A DNA stretch of 60,964 nucleotides from Methylotenera sp. (GTDB lineage Bacteria > Pseudomonadota > Gammaproteobacteria > Burkholderiales > Methylophilaceae), in contig JAURWJ010000151.1 in NCBI GenBank assembly GCA_030655015.1, forward strand, positions 1 through 60,964. The letters are read 5' to 3'. Below, piece after piece: positions 28,081 through 37,678 of this stretch; position 1 is the stretch's first letter; the number at the start of each line of letters is the position of its first letter. The position numbers were made by a program, and so were the translations under genes. The notes below the pieces were generated by a model. The model had not been told where the DNA came from and searched no databases. It worked only from the letters and a program-made list of their open reading frames with translations.

Positions 28081-28494
28081 ATGCACATCACACAAGGACA
28101 ATTCTCTTTTTTACCTCCGCTTAACAATGAGGAAATCAGAGCGCAGGTGGACTACGCCATCAGTAATGGATGGGCAGTTTCAATTGAGTGGACAGATGAC
28201 CCGCATCCACGTAATGTTTACTGGAATATGTGGGAGCAGCCAATGTTTGAAATTAAAGACGGCGCAGCGGTCATTTATGATTTGGAGGCGTGTCGCAAAG
28301 CCTGCCCGAATGCCTACATCAAAATCAATGCGTTTAATAGCACGCGTGGGGTTGAATCAATGGTGATGAGCTTTATTGTCAATCGCCCTGCGATGGAACC
28401 CGGCTTCGGCCTTATCAGGCAAGAAGGTGAAGGCAGAATGGTGCGTTACACCACGCGCGCCTACAGTACCGAAATGCCGCCAGACAGCGTATGA
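28081..28494 (+). CDS. cbbS: RuBisCO small subunit, form I red-type
   Basis: 137 residues, starting [19 protein letters not shown]. It carries the red-type C-terminal extension ([21 protein letters not shown]) that forms the central beta-barrel of the L8S8 enzyme. Core motif [26 protein letters not shown]. The stop overlaps the cbbX start by ATGA, which links their translation. Confidence 0.96.
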   Translation: MHITQGQFSFLPPLNNEEIRAQVDYAISNGWAVSIEWTDDPHPRNVYWNMWEQPMFEIKDGAAVIYDLEACRKACPNAYIKINAFNSTRGVESMVMSFIVNRPAMEPGFGLIRQEGEGRMVRYTTRAYSTEMPPDSV

Positions 28495-29396
28495 CCAGCA
28501 TAGATTTACAGCAGATTCTGGCGGATGCCAATATCGCAGAGGTATTGGCAAAACTGGATTATGACCTCGTCGGTCTTGCTCCAGTCAAACAAAGAATCAG
28601 GGAGATCGCCGCATTTCTAGTAGTATCACGTGCGCGTCTCCAGCTGGGAATTGAAAGTGCGCAGCCTAATTTGCATATGTGTTTTACCGGCAATCCTGGT
28701 ACAGGTAAAACTACAGTGGCTTTGCGTATGGCCGAAATGCTGCATCGATTAGGCTATGTGCGAAAAGGTCATGTGGTGAGCGTGACACGGGATGATTTAG
28801 TAGGGCAATACATTGGTCACACTGCGCCAAAAACTAAAGAAGTGCTGAAAAAAGCGATGGGCGGCGTGTTGTTTATTGATGAAGCCTACTACTTGTATCG
28901 CCCTGAAAATGAAAGAGATTACGGGCAAGAAGCTATCGAAATACTGTTACAAGTGATGGAAAACAACCGTGATGATTTGGTGGTGATTTTAGCCGGGTAT
29001 AAGGATAGGATGGATACGTTTTTTCAATCCAACCCGGGCATGTCATCGCGGATTGCGCACCACATTGATTTTCCAGATTACAGTCAGCATGAACTGCTGG
29101 AAATTGCGCAAAAAATGGTAGCTGCAATGCATTATCAGTTTGATGAAAAAGCACTGGCGGCGATGAGTGAATATATCGAACAGCGCAAAACACAACCGCA
29201 TTTCGCGAACGCACGCTCCATTAGAAATGCACTGGACAGAATACGCTTGCGTCACGCTAACCGTATTTTTGAAATAGCGTCAGGCGCCAGAAAAAACGCC
29301 ACAATTGAGGATTTATCCACGATTACCGAGGCTGATATCCGTGCCTCTCGCGTATTTACTGGAAGTTTAGAAAGCAAATCGGCATCGGGCCAATGA
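28491..29396 (+). CDS. cbbX: CbbX, red-type RuBisCO activase (AAA+)
   Basis: 301 residues, AAA+ ATPase. Walker A GNPGTGKT at 67-74, Walker [10 protein letters not shown] at about 126-134, and sensor/arginine-finger region SRIAHHIDF. CbbX hexamers pull the C-terminal tail of the red-type large subunit to free inhibited active sites. This fits the unusually long CbbL tail here and the red-type classification. It overlaps cbbS by 4 bp. Confidence 0.96.
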   Translation: MTSIDLQQILADANIAEVLAKLDYDLVGLAPVKQRIREIAAFLVVSRARLQLGIESAQPNLHMCFTGNPGTGKTTVALRMAEMLHRLGYVRKGHVVSVTRDDLVGQYIGHTAPKTKEVLKKAMGGVLFIDEAYYLYRPENERDYGQEAIEILLQVMENNRDDLVVILAGYKDRMDTFFQSNPGMSSRIAHHIDFPDYSQHELLEIAQKMVAAMHYQFDEKALAAMSEYIEQRKTQPHFANARSIRNALDRIRLRHANRIFEIASGARKNATIEDLSTITEADIRASRVFTGSLESKSASGQ

Positions 29397-29418
29397 GATT
29401 AGGAAAAGCGCATTGTAT

Positions 29419-30477
29419 ATGAATACACATCACACCACGTTAGCCAGCTTTCTGGTTGAGGCATCACAAGGTCTGCTCCCAGAGAGCCAACTGGCCGCCT
29501 TGATTTTGAATATTGCAGAGTCGGTAAAGACCATCTCCAGATTAACCGAACAAGGCGCTTTAGCTGACATGTATGGCAAGCTGGAAAGCCAGAACATTCA
29601 GGGAGAGACGCAAATGAAACTGGATGTGGTGAGTAATCAGGTTTTCATCGACCACCTGACGCAGAGCGGCTTGGTGGCAGGTTTAGCCTCTGAAGAGATG
29701 GATATGCCGATACTGATTGCCGATGATCCAGGTACAGGTGCTTTTTTGGTAATTTTTGACCCGCTGGACGGTTCATCGAACGTGGCGGTCAATGTATCGG
29801 TGGGCTCAATATTTTCGGTGCTGCATGCGCCTGCACAAGCGCTACCGCAGGGTGGTGACTACCTGCAGGCAGGCAACCAGCAAGTTGCTGCGGGTTATGC
29901 ACTTTATGGTCCTTGCACCATGCTGGTGCTGACAATCGGTAAAGGGACACATGGGTTTACACTGGATCGTGATGCGGGTGAGTTTGTACTAACGCATGCG
30001 AACATCAAGATTGCTGAAGACACGGCTGAGTACGCCATTAATGCCAGCAACGAGCGTTTCTGGGAGCCTCCTGTCAAACGCTATATCAATGAATGCAAGG
30101 CGGGCACAACAAACCGGAGAGAGAAGGACTTCAACATGCGCTGGGTAGCAAGCATGGTGGCAGATATTCACCGCATCCTGATGCGCGGCGGGATTTACCT
30201 CTATCCCAAAGACAACAAGGACGTAACGAAGCCAGGCCGTTTGCGGCTAATGTACGAGGCAAATCCGATGGCGATGCTGGTTGAGCAGGCGGGGGGATTG
30301 GCTTCAACCGGCAGGATCCGCATTTTAGAAGTTCAGCCTGAAAATATTCATCAGCGTGTGCCTGTCATCATGGGCTCAAGTAATGAAGTGTTGCGGGTGG
30401 AGCGCTATCACCATGCGCACGACATGGGGACAGATGATGCATTGCCCCTGTTTAATGACCGCTCCTTTTATAGATAA
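29419..30477 (+). CDS. cbbF: Fructose-1,6-bisphosphatase class I
   Basis: 352 residues from ATG 29419. A TTG six bases upstream has better spacing to AGGA and would add two residues, so the start is uncertain. Metal and substrate motifs: the metal-site acidic LASEEMD, the FBPase signature IFDPLDGSSNVAVN, and KPGRLRLMYEANPMAMLVEQAGG. Hydrolyses FBP, and possibly sedoheptulose bisphosphate, to regenerate RuBP. Lies 22 bp after cbbX. Confidence 0.94.
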   Translation: MNTHHTTLASFLVEASQGLLPESQLAALILNIAESVKTISRLTEQGALADMYGKLESQNIQGETQMKLDVVSNQVFIDHLTQSGLVAGLASEEMDMPILIADDPGTGAFLVIFDPLDGSSNVAVNVSVGSIFSVLHAPAQALPQGGDYLQAGNQQVAAGYALYGPCTMLVLTIGKGTHGFTLDRDAGEFVLTHANIKIAEDTAEYAINASNERFWEPPVKRYINECKAGTTNRREKDFNMRWVASMVADIHRILMRGGIYLYPKDNKDVTKPGRLRLMYEANPMAMLVEQAGGLASTGRIRILEVQPENIHQRVPVIMGSSNEVLRVERYHHAHDMGTDDALPLFNDRSFYR

Positions 30478-30497
30478 ACCATTGGGAAGAAAAATCT

Positions 30498-31364
30498 ATG
30501 TCCAGAAAAAATCCAGTGATTGCGATAACCGGTTCATCAGGTGCCGGAACCACTTCCGTGATGAATAGTTTCGAATATATCTTCAGGCGCGAAGGCATCA
30601 AGGCCCAAGCGATAGAAGGTGATTCCATGCACCGCTTTGAGCGTAAGGAGATGGATGCTGAGCTGAAAAAATACAACAAGATTCCGGGAAGTCATTTTAG
30701 TCACTTTAGTCCGGAAGCCAATCTTTTGCCTGAACTTGCTGACACCTTCAAAAAATTTGGTGAAACGGGACGATGCAAAGTCCGCAAATATATCCACACC
30801 GATGTTGAGGGGGCTCCCTATCACCAGTCTGCCGGCACACTGACGCCTTGGCGGGATAGCGCTGAGGATGCTGATGTGCTGTTCTACGAAGGGTTGCATG
30901 GCGGGTATGTCGGCCCGGATGCCGATGTGGCACAACATGTCGACTTGCTGGTAGGCGTTGTGCCTATTATCAATCTCGAATGGATACAGAAAATGCACCG
31001 GGATCAAAAGGTGCGCGGATATTCTCAAGAGGCTGTAGTCGATACCATTTTGCGCCGCATGCCTGACTATGTTCATCATATTTGCCCGCAGTTTTCACGG
31101 ACACATGTGAATTTTCAGCGGGTACCCACGGTAGACACTTCCAATCCTTTTATTGCCAAGGATATTCCGAGTGCTGATGAGAGTATGGTGGTTATTCGTT
31201 TTGCCCAGCCCAAGGGCATTGATTTCCCGTATTTACTCAACATGTTGCATGGCTCCATGATGACCAGACCTAATACCTTGGTTGTCCCTGGAGGCAAAAT
31301 GGGGCTGGCGATGCAACTTATTTTTACGCCGATGATTCTACGTTTAATGAGTATGAGAGATTGA
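30498..31364 (+). CDS. cbbP: Phosphoribulokinase class I
   Basis: 288 residues, bacterial octameric type. P-loop ITGSSGAGTTS at 10-20 (Thr in place of the more common Lys, as is normal for this family), acidic EGDSMHRFER and YEGLHGGYV. Converts ribulose 5-phosphate to RuBP with ATP; diagnostic for the Calvin cycle together with RuBisCO. Confidence 0.96.
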   Translation: MSRKNPVIAITGSSGAGTTSVMNSFEYIFRREGIKAQAIEGDSMHRFERKEMDAELKKYNKIPGSHFSHFSPEANLLPELADTFKKFGETGRCKVRKYIHTDVEGAPYHQSAGTLTPWRDSAEDADVLFYEGLHGGYVGPDADVAQHVDLLVGVVPIINLEWIQKMHRDQKVRGYSQEAVVDTILRRMPDYVHHICPQFSRTHVNFQRVPTVDTSNPFIAKDIPSADESMVVIRFAQPKGIDFPYLLNMLHGSMMTRPNTLVVPGGKMGLAMQLIFTPMILRLMSMRD

Positions 31365-31412
31365 TGGCACACTAATTGTTAATCAGTTTCTCATCTTGAC
31401 GTTGAAGCTATT

Positions 31413-31475
31413 ATGGTTTTAGTGATGTATGACCTTGATGGCACTTTGTCGGATACAGCAGGTGTATATGAATGA
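31413..31475 (+). pseudogene. Remnant of a phosphoglycolate phosphatase gene (cbbZ)
   Basis: Twenty codons, MVLVMYDLDGTLSDTAGVYE then TGA, lie between cbbP and fba. DLDGTLSDT is HAD motif I, the N-terminal active-site loop of phosphoglycolate phosphatase (normally about 220 residues). In many cbb operons cbbZ sits exactly among P, T, A and G genes. Nothing of the rest of the gene is visible. The fba ribosome-binding site (AGGA) follows at once, as if the body had been deleted. Confidence 0.7.
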
Positions 31476-31488
31476 TAGGATATAAAAA

Positions 31489-32553
31489 ATGGCTTTAATT
31501 TCGCTTAGGCAGCTATTAGATCATGCTGCTGAACATCAGTACGGCTTACCCGCATTTAACGTCAACAACATGGAGCAGATTCATGCAATCTTGCAGGCGG
31601 CTAATGAGGTAGATAGCCCAGTTATTTTACAGGCTTCAGCTGGCGCAAGAGGTTATGCCGGAGAACCTTTTATGCGCAAGCTGGTTGAAGCGGCCATTGA
31701 GCAGTATCCACACATACCTCTGTGTATGCATCAGGATCATGGTGCATCACCAGCCGTATGTCAGGTAGCAATTCGCAGCGGGTTTTCCAGCGTAATGATG
31801 GATGGCTCGCTGGAGAGCGATGCCAAAACACCCGCCTCTTATGATTACAACGTGGACGTGACGCGTCGCGTGGTTGAGGTTGCACATGCAGTAGGTGTCT
31901 CCGTAGAAGGCGAACTCGGCTGTTTGGGTTCTCTGGAAACCGGCCAGGCCGGAGAAGAGGACGGCAGCGGAGCAGAAGGCGTTTTAAATGAATCGCAATT
32001 ACTCACCGACCCGGATGAAGCAGCCGCCTTTGTAAAGGCAACACAAGTAGATGCACTGGCAATTGCAATTGGCACCAGTCACGGCGCTTACAAGTTTAGC
32101 CGGCCCCCTACAGGCGATATTTTAGCCATTAACAGAATCAAGGCGATACACCAGCGAATTCCGAATACACATCTAGTCATGCACGGCTCTTCAAGCGTTT
32201 CTCAGGAGTGGCTGGAGATGATTCGCAAATATGGCGGACAGATTAAAGAGACTTATGGCGTGCCAGTATCAGAAATTATTGAAGGCATCAAAAACGGCGT
32301 GCGCAAGGTCAACATTGATACCGATATTCGATTGGCCATGACCGCTGCCATGCGTAAAAAAATGTACGAAAGCCCTGAAGAGTTTGACCCTCGCGCGATC
32401 TTAAAAGCCGCCACTGTTGCCGCAAGAGGTGTTTGTAAAGAACGCTTTGAAGCATTTGGCAGTGCAGGTCAAGCGTCAAAAATTAAAGTGATCTCCTTGG
32501 ATGCTATGGCGATCCGCTATACCAAAGGCGAATTGGCAGCAATCATTAGATGA
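31489..32553 (+). CDS. fba: Fructose-bisphosphate aldolase class II
   Basis: 354 residues, CbbA/Calvin subtype. Zn ligands in MHQDHGAS, the proton-donor acid region [41 protein letters not shown], the second Zn His in GTSHGAYK and third in VMHGSSSV. Condenses DHAP with GAP, or with erythrose 4-phosphate in the Calvin cycle. Spacing of 124 bp to cbbP holds the cbbZ remnant. Confidence 0.96.
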   Translation: MALISLRQLLDHAAEHQYGLPAFNVNNMEQIHAILQAANEVDSPVILQASAGARGYAGEPFMRKLVEAAIEQYPHIPLCMHQDHGASPAVCQVAIRSGFSSVMMDGSLESDAKTPASYDYNVDVTRRVVEVAHAVGVSVEGELGCLGSLETGQAGEEDGSGAEGVLNESQLLTDPDEAAAFVKATQVDALAIAIGTSHGAYKFSRPPTGDILAINRIKAIHQRIPNTHLVMHGSSSVSQEWLEMIRKYGGQIKETYGVPVSEIIEGIKNGVRKVNIDTDIRLAMTAAMRKKMYESPEEFDPRAILKAATVAARGVCKERFEAFGSAGQASKIKVISLDAMAIRYTKGELAAIIR

Positions 32554-32587
32554 GCCGGCTTTTTAAACCTCCATATCAAGGAAAAAA

Positions 32588-33358
32588 ATGAGACGCAAGC
32601 TAGTAGTAGGCAATTGGAAAATGAACGGCAGCAAAATGAAGAATAAATCGTTGCTGGAGGGTGTGGTTGCTGGTGTGCGTGACTTGCATAATGCTGACTA
32701 CGTGGTATGTATTCCCTATCCTTATCTTGGACAAGCACAGTCTTTACTGCAGGGTACAAATGTCGCATGGGGAGCGCAGAATCTTTGCGCAACCGAAGAC
32801 GGTGCACTCACCGGTGCAGTCTCTCCGGACATGCTGGTGGATTATGGCTGTACTCACGTCATTATTGGGCACTCCGAGCGGCGCATCCAGTTTCATGAAA
32901 CCGACGACACGGCTGCCACCAGATTCAATGTAGCGCTCAAAGCTGGGTTAACCCCGATATTTTGCATGGGTGAGTCGAGAGAAGAACGTGAATCGGACTG
33001 GACAGAGTATGTAGTTGGGCGGCAACTAGACTCTATCATCAGGCGTTTCGGCGCGGATTTTCTAGCCAAGGCCGTACTCGCCTACGAGCCATTGTGGGCA
33101 GTTGGTACCGGCAAGCCAGCCACGCCTGAGCAGGCGCAAGAGGTGCATAGCTTCATCCGTGGACGTATCGCGAGGTGTAATGTAGAAGTTGCGGAAAATG
33201 TACGTATTCTCTATGGCGGTAGCGTACAACCGGCTAATGCATCTGCACTATTTGCAATGCCAGATATTGATGGCGGCTTAGTGGGCCGCTGCTCACTAGA
33301 CGCTAAAGCATTTGTGGATATTTGTAAGGCCGCTTGCCAGCATCCAATAACAACTTGA
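32588..33358 (+). CDS. tpiA: Triose-phosphate isomerase
   Basis: 256 residues. Active-site residues: Asn/Lys in NWKMNGS near 11-17, His in IIGHSERR, and catalytic Glu in AYEPLWAVGTGK; the phosphate loop ILYGGSVQPAN is present. Last gene of the cbb operon. Usually tpiA sits before secG and nuo, so its presence here suggests an operon-specific copy; whether a second copy exists elsewhere cannot be seen. Confidence 0.95.
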   Translation: MRRKLVVGNWKMNGSKMKNKSLLEGVVAGVRDLHNADYVVCIPYPYLGQAQSLLQGTNVAWGAQNLCATEDGALTGAVSPDMLVDYGCTHVIIGHSERRIQFHETDDTAATRFNVALKAGLTPIFCMGESREERESDWTEYVVGRQLDSIIRRFGADFLAKAVLAYEPLWAVGTGKPATPEQAQEVHSFIRGRIARCNVEVAENVRILYGGSVQPANASALFAMPDIDGGLVGRCSLDAKAFVDICKAACQHPITT

Positions 33359-33372
33359 CTCAAGTTAGGACA

Positions 33373-33420
33373 GATGATGGCTTTTGGCAGAAGCCGTACA
33401 AAAACACAAAAGTCATCATC
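33373..33420 (+). terminator. Long hairpin after tpiA, possible cbb operon end
   Basis: GATGATGGCTTTTG (33373-33386) pairs with CAAAAGTCATCATC (33407-33420): 14 pairs including one G-U, loop 20 nt. No T-run follows, so it is not a classical intrinsic terminator. It could protect the 3' end or work with Rho. It lies 15 bp after the tpiA stop. Confidence 0.45.
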
Positions 33421-33557
33421 TTGCATCTTAACGTTCGCTGCTAATCCCACCTATAAAATGTGAAAAGCATTTCAACATATTCTGGGCTGTTAGCGGCATC
33501 TTAGAGAATAAAAACCACCATAACCGCATGATTTAAAAACCACCATTTAAATAAAGT

Positions 33558-33597
33558 TTGTATTTTTTACACTATTGTTATATATTTATGTAAATAT
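33558..33597 (+). promoter_or_regulatory. Candidate argA promoter overlapped by a palindrome
   Basis: TATATT (33581-33586, five of six -10 bases) lies 17 bp after a weak -35 TTGTAT (33558-33563). Overlapping the -10, ATATTTA (33582-33588) and TAAATAT (33591-33597) form perfect 7-bp arms around TG. The site ends 21 bp before the argA start codon. It is a natural place for a repressor such as the XRE domain encoded by the gene itself; that link is inference. Confidence 0.4.
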
Positions 33598-33618
33598 TAC
33601 AAATTCACAGGTGATTAC

Positions 33619-35232
33619 ATGATGTCTCTTGGTAATTTCATTCGCACTAAGCGCAAATCACTCAACCTGACACTACAACAGCTTGCCTCTAAAATTGAGG
33701 CTGATGCGGGCAATCTATCCCGCATTGAGCGTGGCGAGTTAGGTGTTTCTGAAGTCTTGTTACGCAAAATTGCAGCTGCGCTAAATACAACGCCAGCCAA
33801 TCTTTACACTGAAAGTGATGCCACGGAAACACTATTTGGCGTAAATGAGCAGCAACCCACATATCTGACCGCACATACACCAGCTGCGTACAAAATCAAC
33901 CAGACCAACGCTAGAGATTTTGTACATTGGTTTCGCTCTGCCGCGCCTTATATTCACGCATTTGGTGGACGTACGTTTGTGATTGCCTTTGGCGGCGAGG
34001 TGGTTGACGAGCAGCAGTTTATCGCGCTATCGCACGACCTTAACCTACTTGCCAGCCTTGAGGTCAGACTGGTGTTGGTGCATGGCGCGCGACCGCAAAT
34101 TGAGCAGCGCTTAAAACGCGACAAAATCACCCCCATTTTTCATAACGGGTTACGCGCAACCGATGACAAGACCATGGAGGCGGTTAAAGAAGCCAACGGC
34201 GCAGTGAGAGTTGAAATTGAAGCCTTGCTTTCAATGGGGATTACCAATTCGCCGATGGCAGGCTCTGATATTCGTGTAGCGAGTGGCAACTTTGTGACTG
34301 CAAAACCTATGGGGGTGCGCGAGGGTGTTGATTTACAACATACAGGGGAAGTGCGCAGAGTGGATGCGGTTGGTATTCAAAAGCGCTTGGACGATGGTGA
34401 GCTGGTCATGCTGTCACCGCTTGGCTATTCGCCTACGGGCGAAGCATTCAATTTAAGTTTAGAGGATGTAGCCGTCAGCGCGGCGATTGCGCTGGATGCG
34501 GACAAGCTCATTTTTTTGATGGATTCTGAAGGTGTGCATAATTTACGTGGTGAATTACTACGTGAAATGACCGCCGAAAAAGCCAAGAACTTTCTGCGTA
34601 ACGTGCAAGAAAACGAGCAAGCCATTAACGTTTCAGAAGACGTTAATTACTACCTGCCAGCCGCTGTACGCGCTTGTGAGCATGGTGTGGCCCGCACACA
34701 CCTGATTAGCCGTCATATTGACGGTGCGATTATTCAAGAGTTATTCACGCTTGAGGGTATTGGCACCATGGTAACGGAGCTGAGCTTGGAAAGCATGCGC
34801 AAAGCCAACATTGAGGATGTTGGCGGCATCATAAAACTGTTTGAGCCGCTTGAAACTGAGGGTATTTTAGTGCGACGCGGACGTGAGCGCATTGAGATGG
34901 AAATTAACCATTTTTATGTGATGGAACACGATAACCGTATTATCGGTTGCGCGGCACTGTATCCGTTTATGGCTGAAAAAACCGCCGAGTTTGCATGTCT
35001 GGCGATAGACCCGGCCTACAGGGGCGGCGGGCGGGGCGATAAGTTATTCTATTTTTGTGCCAGCTTAGCCAAAGAGCAGGGACTTAAAAGCTTATTTTGC
35101 CTAACTACGCGCACTGAGCACTGGTTTTTAGAGCGCGGCTTTATTGAACAAAATATAGAAAAATTACCCTCTGAAAAACAGAAACTTTACAATTTTCAGC
35201 GTAAATCCAAAGTGTTTAGCAAAACACTGTGA
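33619..35232 (+). CDS. argA: N-acetylglutamate synthase with N-terminal XRE helix-turn-helix domain
   Basis: 537 residues, where a plain ArgA has about 430-450. Residues 5-62 are a Cro/cI-type HTH (IRTKRKSLNLTLQQLASKI, NLSRIERGELGVSE, ending AAALNTTPANLY). A linker to about 95 follows. Then comes the whole ArgA: amino-acid-kinase domain about 97-380 (FVHWFRSAAPYIHAFGGRTF, VIAFGGE, LVHGARPQIEQ) and GNAT acetyltransferase about 390-530 (CLAIDPAYRGGGRGDKLF). It makes N-acetylglutamate from acetyl-CoA and glutamate, the first step of arginine synthesis, normally feedback-inhibited by arginine. The fusion suggests that the enzyme could bind DNA and sense arginine itself. AGGTG lies five bases before the ATG. 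One continuous frame, no sign of frameshift. Confidence 0.95.
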   Translation: MMSLGNFIRTKRKSLNLTLQQLASKIEADAGNLSRIERGELGVSEVLLRKIAAALNTTPANLYTESDATETLFGVNEQQPTYLTAHTPAAYKINQTNARDFVHWFRSAAPYIHAFGGRTFVIAFGGEVVDEQQFIALSHDLNLLASLEVRLVLVHGARPQIEQRLKRDKITPIFHNGLRATDDKTMEAVKEANGAVRVEIEALLSMGITNSPMAGSDIRVASGNFVTAKPMGVREGVDLQHTGEVRRVDAVGIQKRLDDGELVMLSPLGYSPTGEAFNLSLEDVAVSAAIALDADKLIFLMDSEGVHNLRGELLREMTAEKAKNFLRNVQENEQAINVSEDVNYYLPAAVRACEHGVARTHLISRHIDGAIIQELFTLEGIGTMVTELSLESMRKANIEDVGGIIKLFEPLETEGILVRRGRERIEMEINHFYVMEHDNRIIGCAALYPFMAEKTAEFACLAIDPAYRGGGRGDKLFYFCASLAKEQGLKSLFCLTTRTEHWFLERGFIEQNIEKLPSEKQKLYNFQRKSKVFSKTL

Positions 35233-35278
35233 GCAAATTTTAGTTACAATGACGCAAACTAAACTTGCCAGAATTCAA

Positions 35279-35451
35279 CCCAGATTCTCCATTAGGACTT
35301 GAAGTGGCAGCGCCGCACAGTTTGATGGATTTTTTGTGCAAATTTTATGAGCAATAGTCACTCTATTGACAGAAAATTTGCACAAAAAAGACGCAAAATG
35401 GGCAAGTTGACATTCAAGTAGATGCATTCATCGCCTAATGGAAAATCTGGG
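35279..35451. repeat. 173-bp nested palindromic element between argA and argB
   Basis: Outer inverted repeats CCCAGATTCTCCATTAGG (35279-35296) and CCTAATGGAAAATCTGGG (35434-35451) differ at one of 18 positions, with AA/TT extending them. Inside are perfect 17-bp arms TTTTTTGTGCAAATTTT (35330-35346) and its complement (35373-35389). Inside those are CAATAG (35352-35357) and CTATTG (35363-35368). The layout is that of a MITE or another non-coding palindromic element; the inner stem could also terminate transcription in both directions. No clear target-site duplication is seen. Confidence 0.75.
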
Positions 35452-35456
35452 TTTAA

Positions 35457-36356
<900 letters not shown>

Positions 36357-36369
36357 TTTTAGGTTTTAC

Positions 36370-37002
36370 ATGACCGCTAAAATCTGGATTTTTGACCTGG
36401 ACGATACGCTCCACAACGCCTCCGCGCATATATTTCCAATCATGAATCGCGCCATGACGCGCTACATGATGGAAGCGTTAGATTTAGACGAGCCTGCCGC
36501 ACACAAGATGCGTCAACATTATTGGCGCATCTATGGTGCTACCCTCAAGGGGCTCATGCGCCACCATGATATTGACCCACATCATTTTTTAAATGAAACC
36601 CATCGATTCGAGAATTTACCTGAGCTGGTCATTCAAGCCAAACGTCTTCGGCACATGCTACAAGGCTTATCTGGACGTAAGTTAGTATTTACTAACGCCC
36701 CGCGCAACTACGCCATACGCGTGCTAGAGTTATTGGGCGTTGACGATATTTTTGAGTTGATATTTAGCGTCGAATCTACCCGGTTTCATGCAAAACCATC
36801 GACACGTGGTTTTCAAAAACTGCTTAAAGCGATTAAGGCTAAAGCGAGCGACTGCATCATGCTAGAAGATAGCTTGCCCGCACTCATGACAGCAAAACGG
36901 CTTGGCATGAAAACAATCTGGGTAAGCAAAAGATTAAAAAAACCTAATTTTGTTGATTATCGAATATCCACAGTGTTAGCACTCACTCACCTTAAGCTAT
37001 AA
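36370..37002 (+). CDS. HAD-family pyrimidine 5'-nucleotidase-like phosphatase
   Basis: 210 residues. HAD motif I DLDDTLHNAS at 9-18, motif II FTNAPRNYA (Thr near 109), motif III/IV LEDSLPALMTAK. The SDT1/pyrimidine 5'-nucleotidase-type HAD is regularly found between argB and slmA in Betaproteobacteria. Probably dephosphorylates small nucleotides or sugar phosphates; the in vivo substrate is not established. 13 bp after argB, likely same operon. Confidence 0.88.
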   Translation: MTAKIWIFDLDDTLHNASAHIFPIMNRAMTRYMMEALDLDEPAAHKMRQHYWRIYGATLKGLMRHHDIDPHHFLNETHRFENLPELVIQAKRLRHMLQGLSGRKLVFTNAPRNYAIRVLELLGVDDIFELIFSVESTRFHAKPSTRGFQKLLKAIKAKASDCIMLEDSLPALMTAKRLGMKTIWVSKRLKKPNFVDYRISTVLALTHLKL

Positions 37003-37031
37003 TTAAATAAAAAATCGTGGGAGAAATAAAA

Positions 37032-37604
37032 ATGGCAGGCGAACGCAAACAACAAATTTTAGAAACGCTAGCTAAAATGCTGGAGTCACCCAAACGGGAA
37101 AAAATCACCACCGCTTCATTAGCCGCAAAGCTGGAGGTCAGTGAAGCGGCACTTTACCGCCACTTTGCCAATAAAGCGCAAATGTTTGAAGGCCTGATTG
37201 TATTTATTGAGGAAACGGTTTTTGGCTTAATCAACAAAATTAGCGCCGAAGAAACTGATGGCTTAAGACAAGTGCAGCGTATTGTGACTATGCTGTTAGT
37301 ATTTGCAGAAAAAAACCCGGGCATGACACGTGTGCTCATTGGCGACGCGCTTGTGAATGAAGATGAAAAATTGCAACTACGCATCAACCAGCTGTACGAC
37401 CGCATAGAGGCAACGCTCAAACAAAGCCTGCGAATTGCTGATACGCAACATGCTAACTTGCCAACTGGAAGCAAAAGTGTTGCTGAAGCACGTGCCAATT
37501 TGATGGTATGCTTTGTGGTGGGTCGCTGGCAACAGTTCGCCAAGAGCGGGTTTAAACGCAAGCCGACAGAATTTGCTCAGGAACAGTTGGGTTTATTAAG
37601 CTAA
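37032..37604 (+). CDS. slmA: Nucleoid occlusion factor, TetR family
   Basis: 190 residues from ATG 37032; GGGAGA nine bases upstream fixes the start against an upstream GTG. N-terminal TetR HTH (ITTASLAAKLEVSEAALYRHFANKAQMFEGL, about 24-55) and the SlmA-type C-terminal region ending FAQEQLGLL. SlmA binds DNA over the nucleoid and blocks FtsZ ring formation there. The gene for its partner FtsZ lies 7 kb away in this window. Confidence 0.92.
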   Translation: MAGERKQQILETLAKMLESPKREKITTASLAAKLEVSEAALYRHFANKAQMFEGLIVFIEETVFGLINKISAEETDGLRQVQRIVTMLLVFAEKNPGMTRVLIGDALVNEDEKLQLRINQLYDRIEATLKQSLRIADTQHANLPTGSKSVAEARANLMVCFVVGRWQQFAKSGFKRKPTEFAQEQLGLLS

Positions 37605-37678
37605 TGGCGTAAAGCTCTGGGTCCAACCAGCGCTAAAATTTCGTACTTTGTTAAGTAATCGTTAAAAAAGGCAGCGAC

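Noticed and set aside
30537-31079. Open frame of 180 codons on the minus strand opposite cbbP
   Set aside because: Shadow of the phosphoribulokinase gene; no family features.
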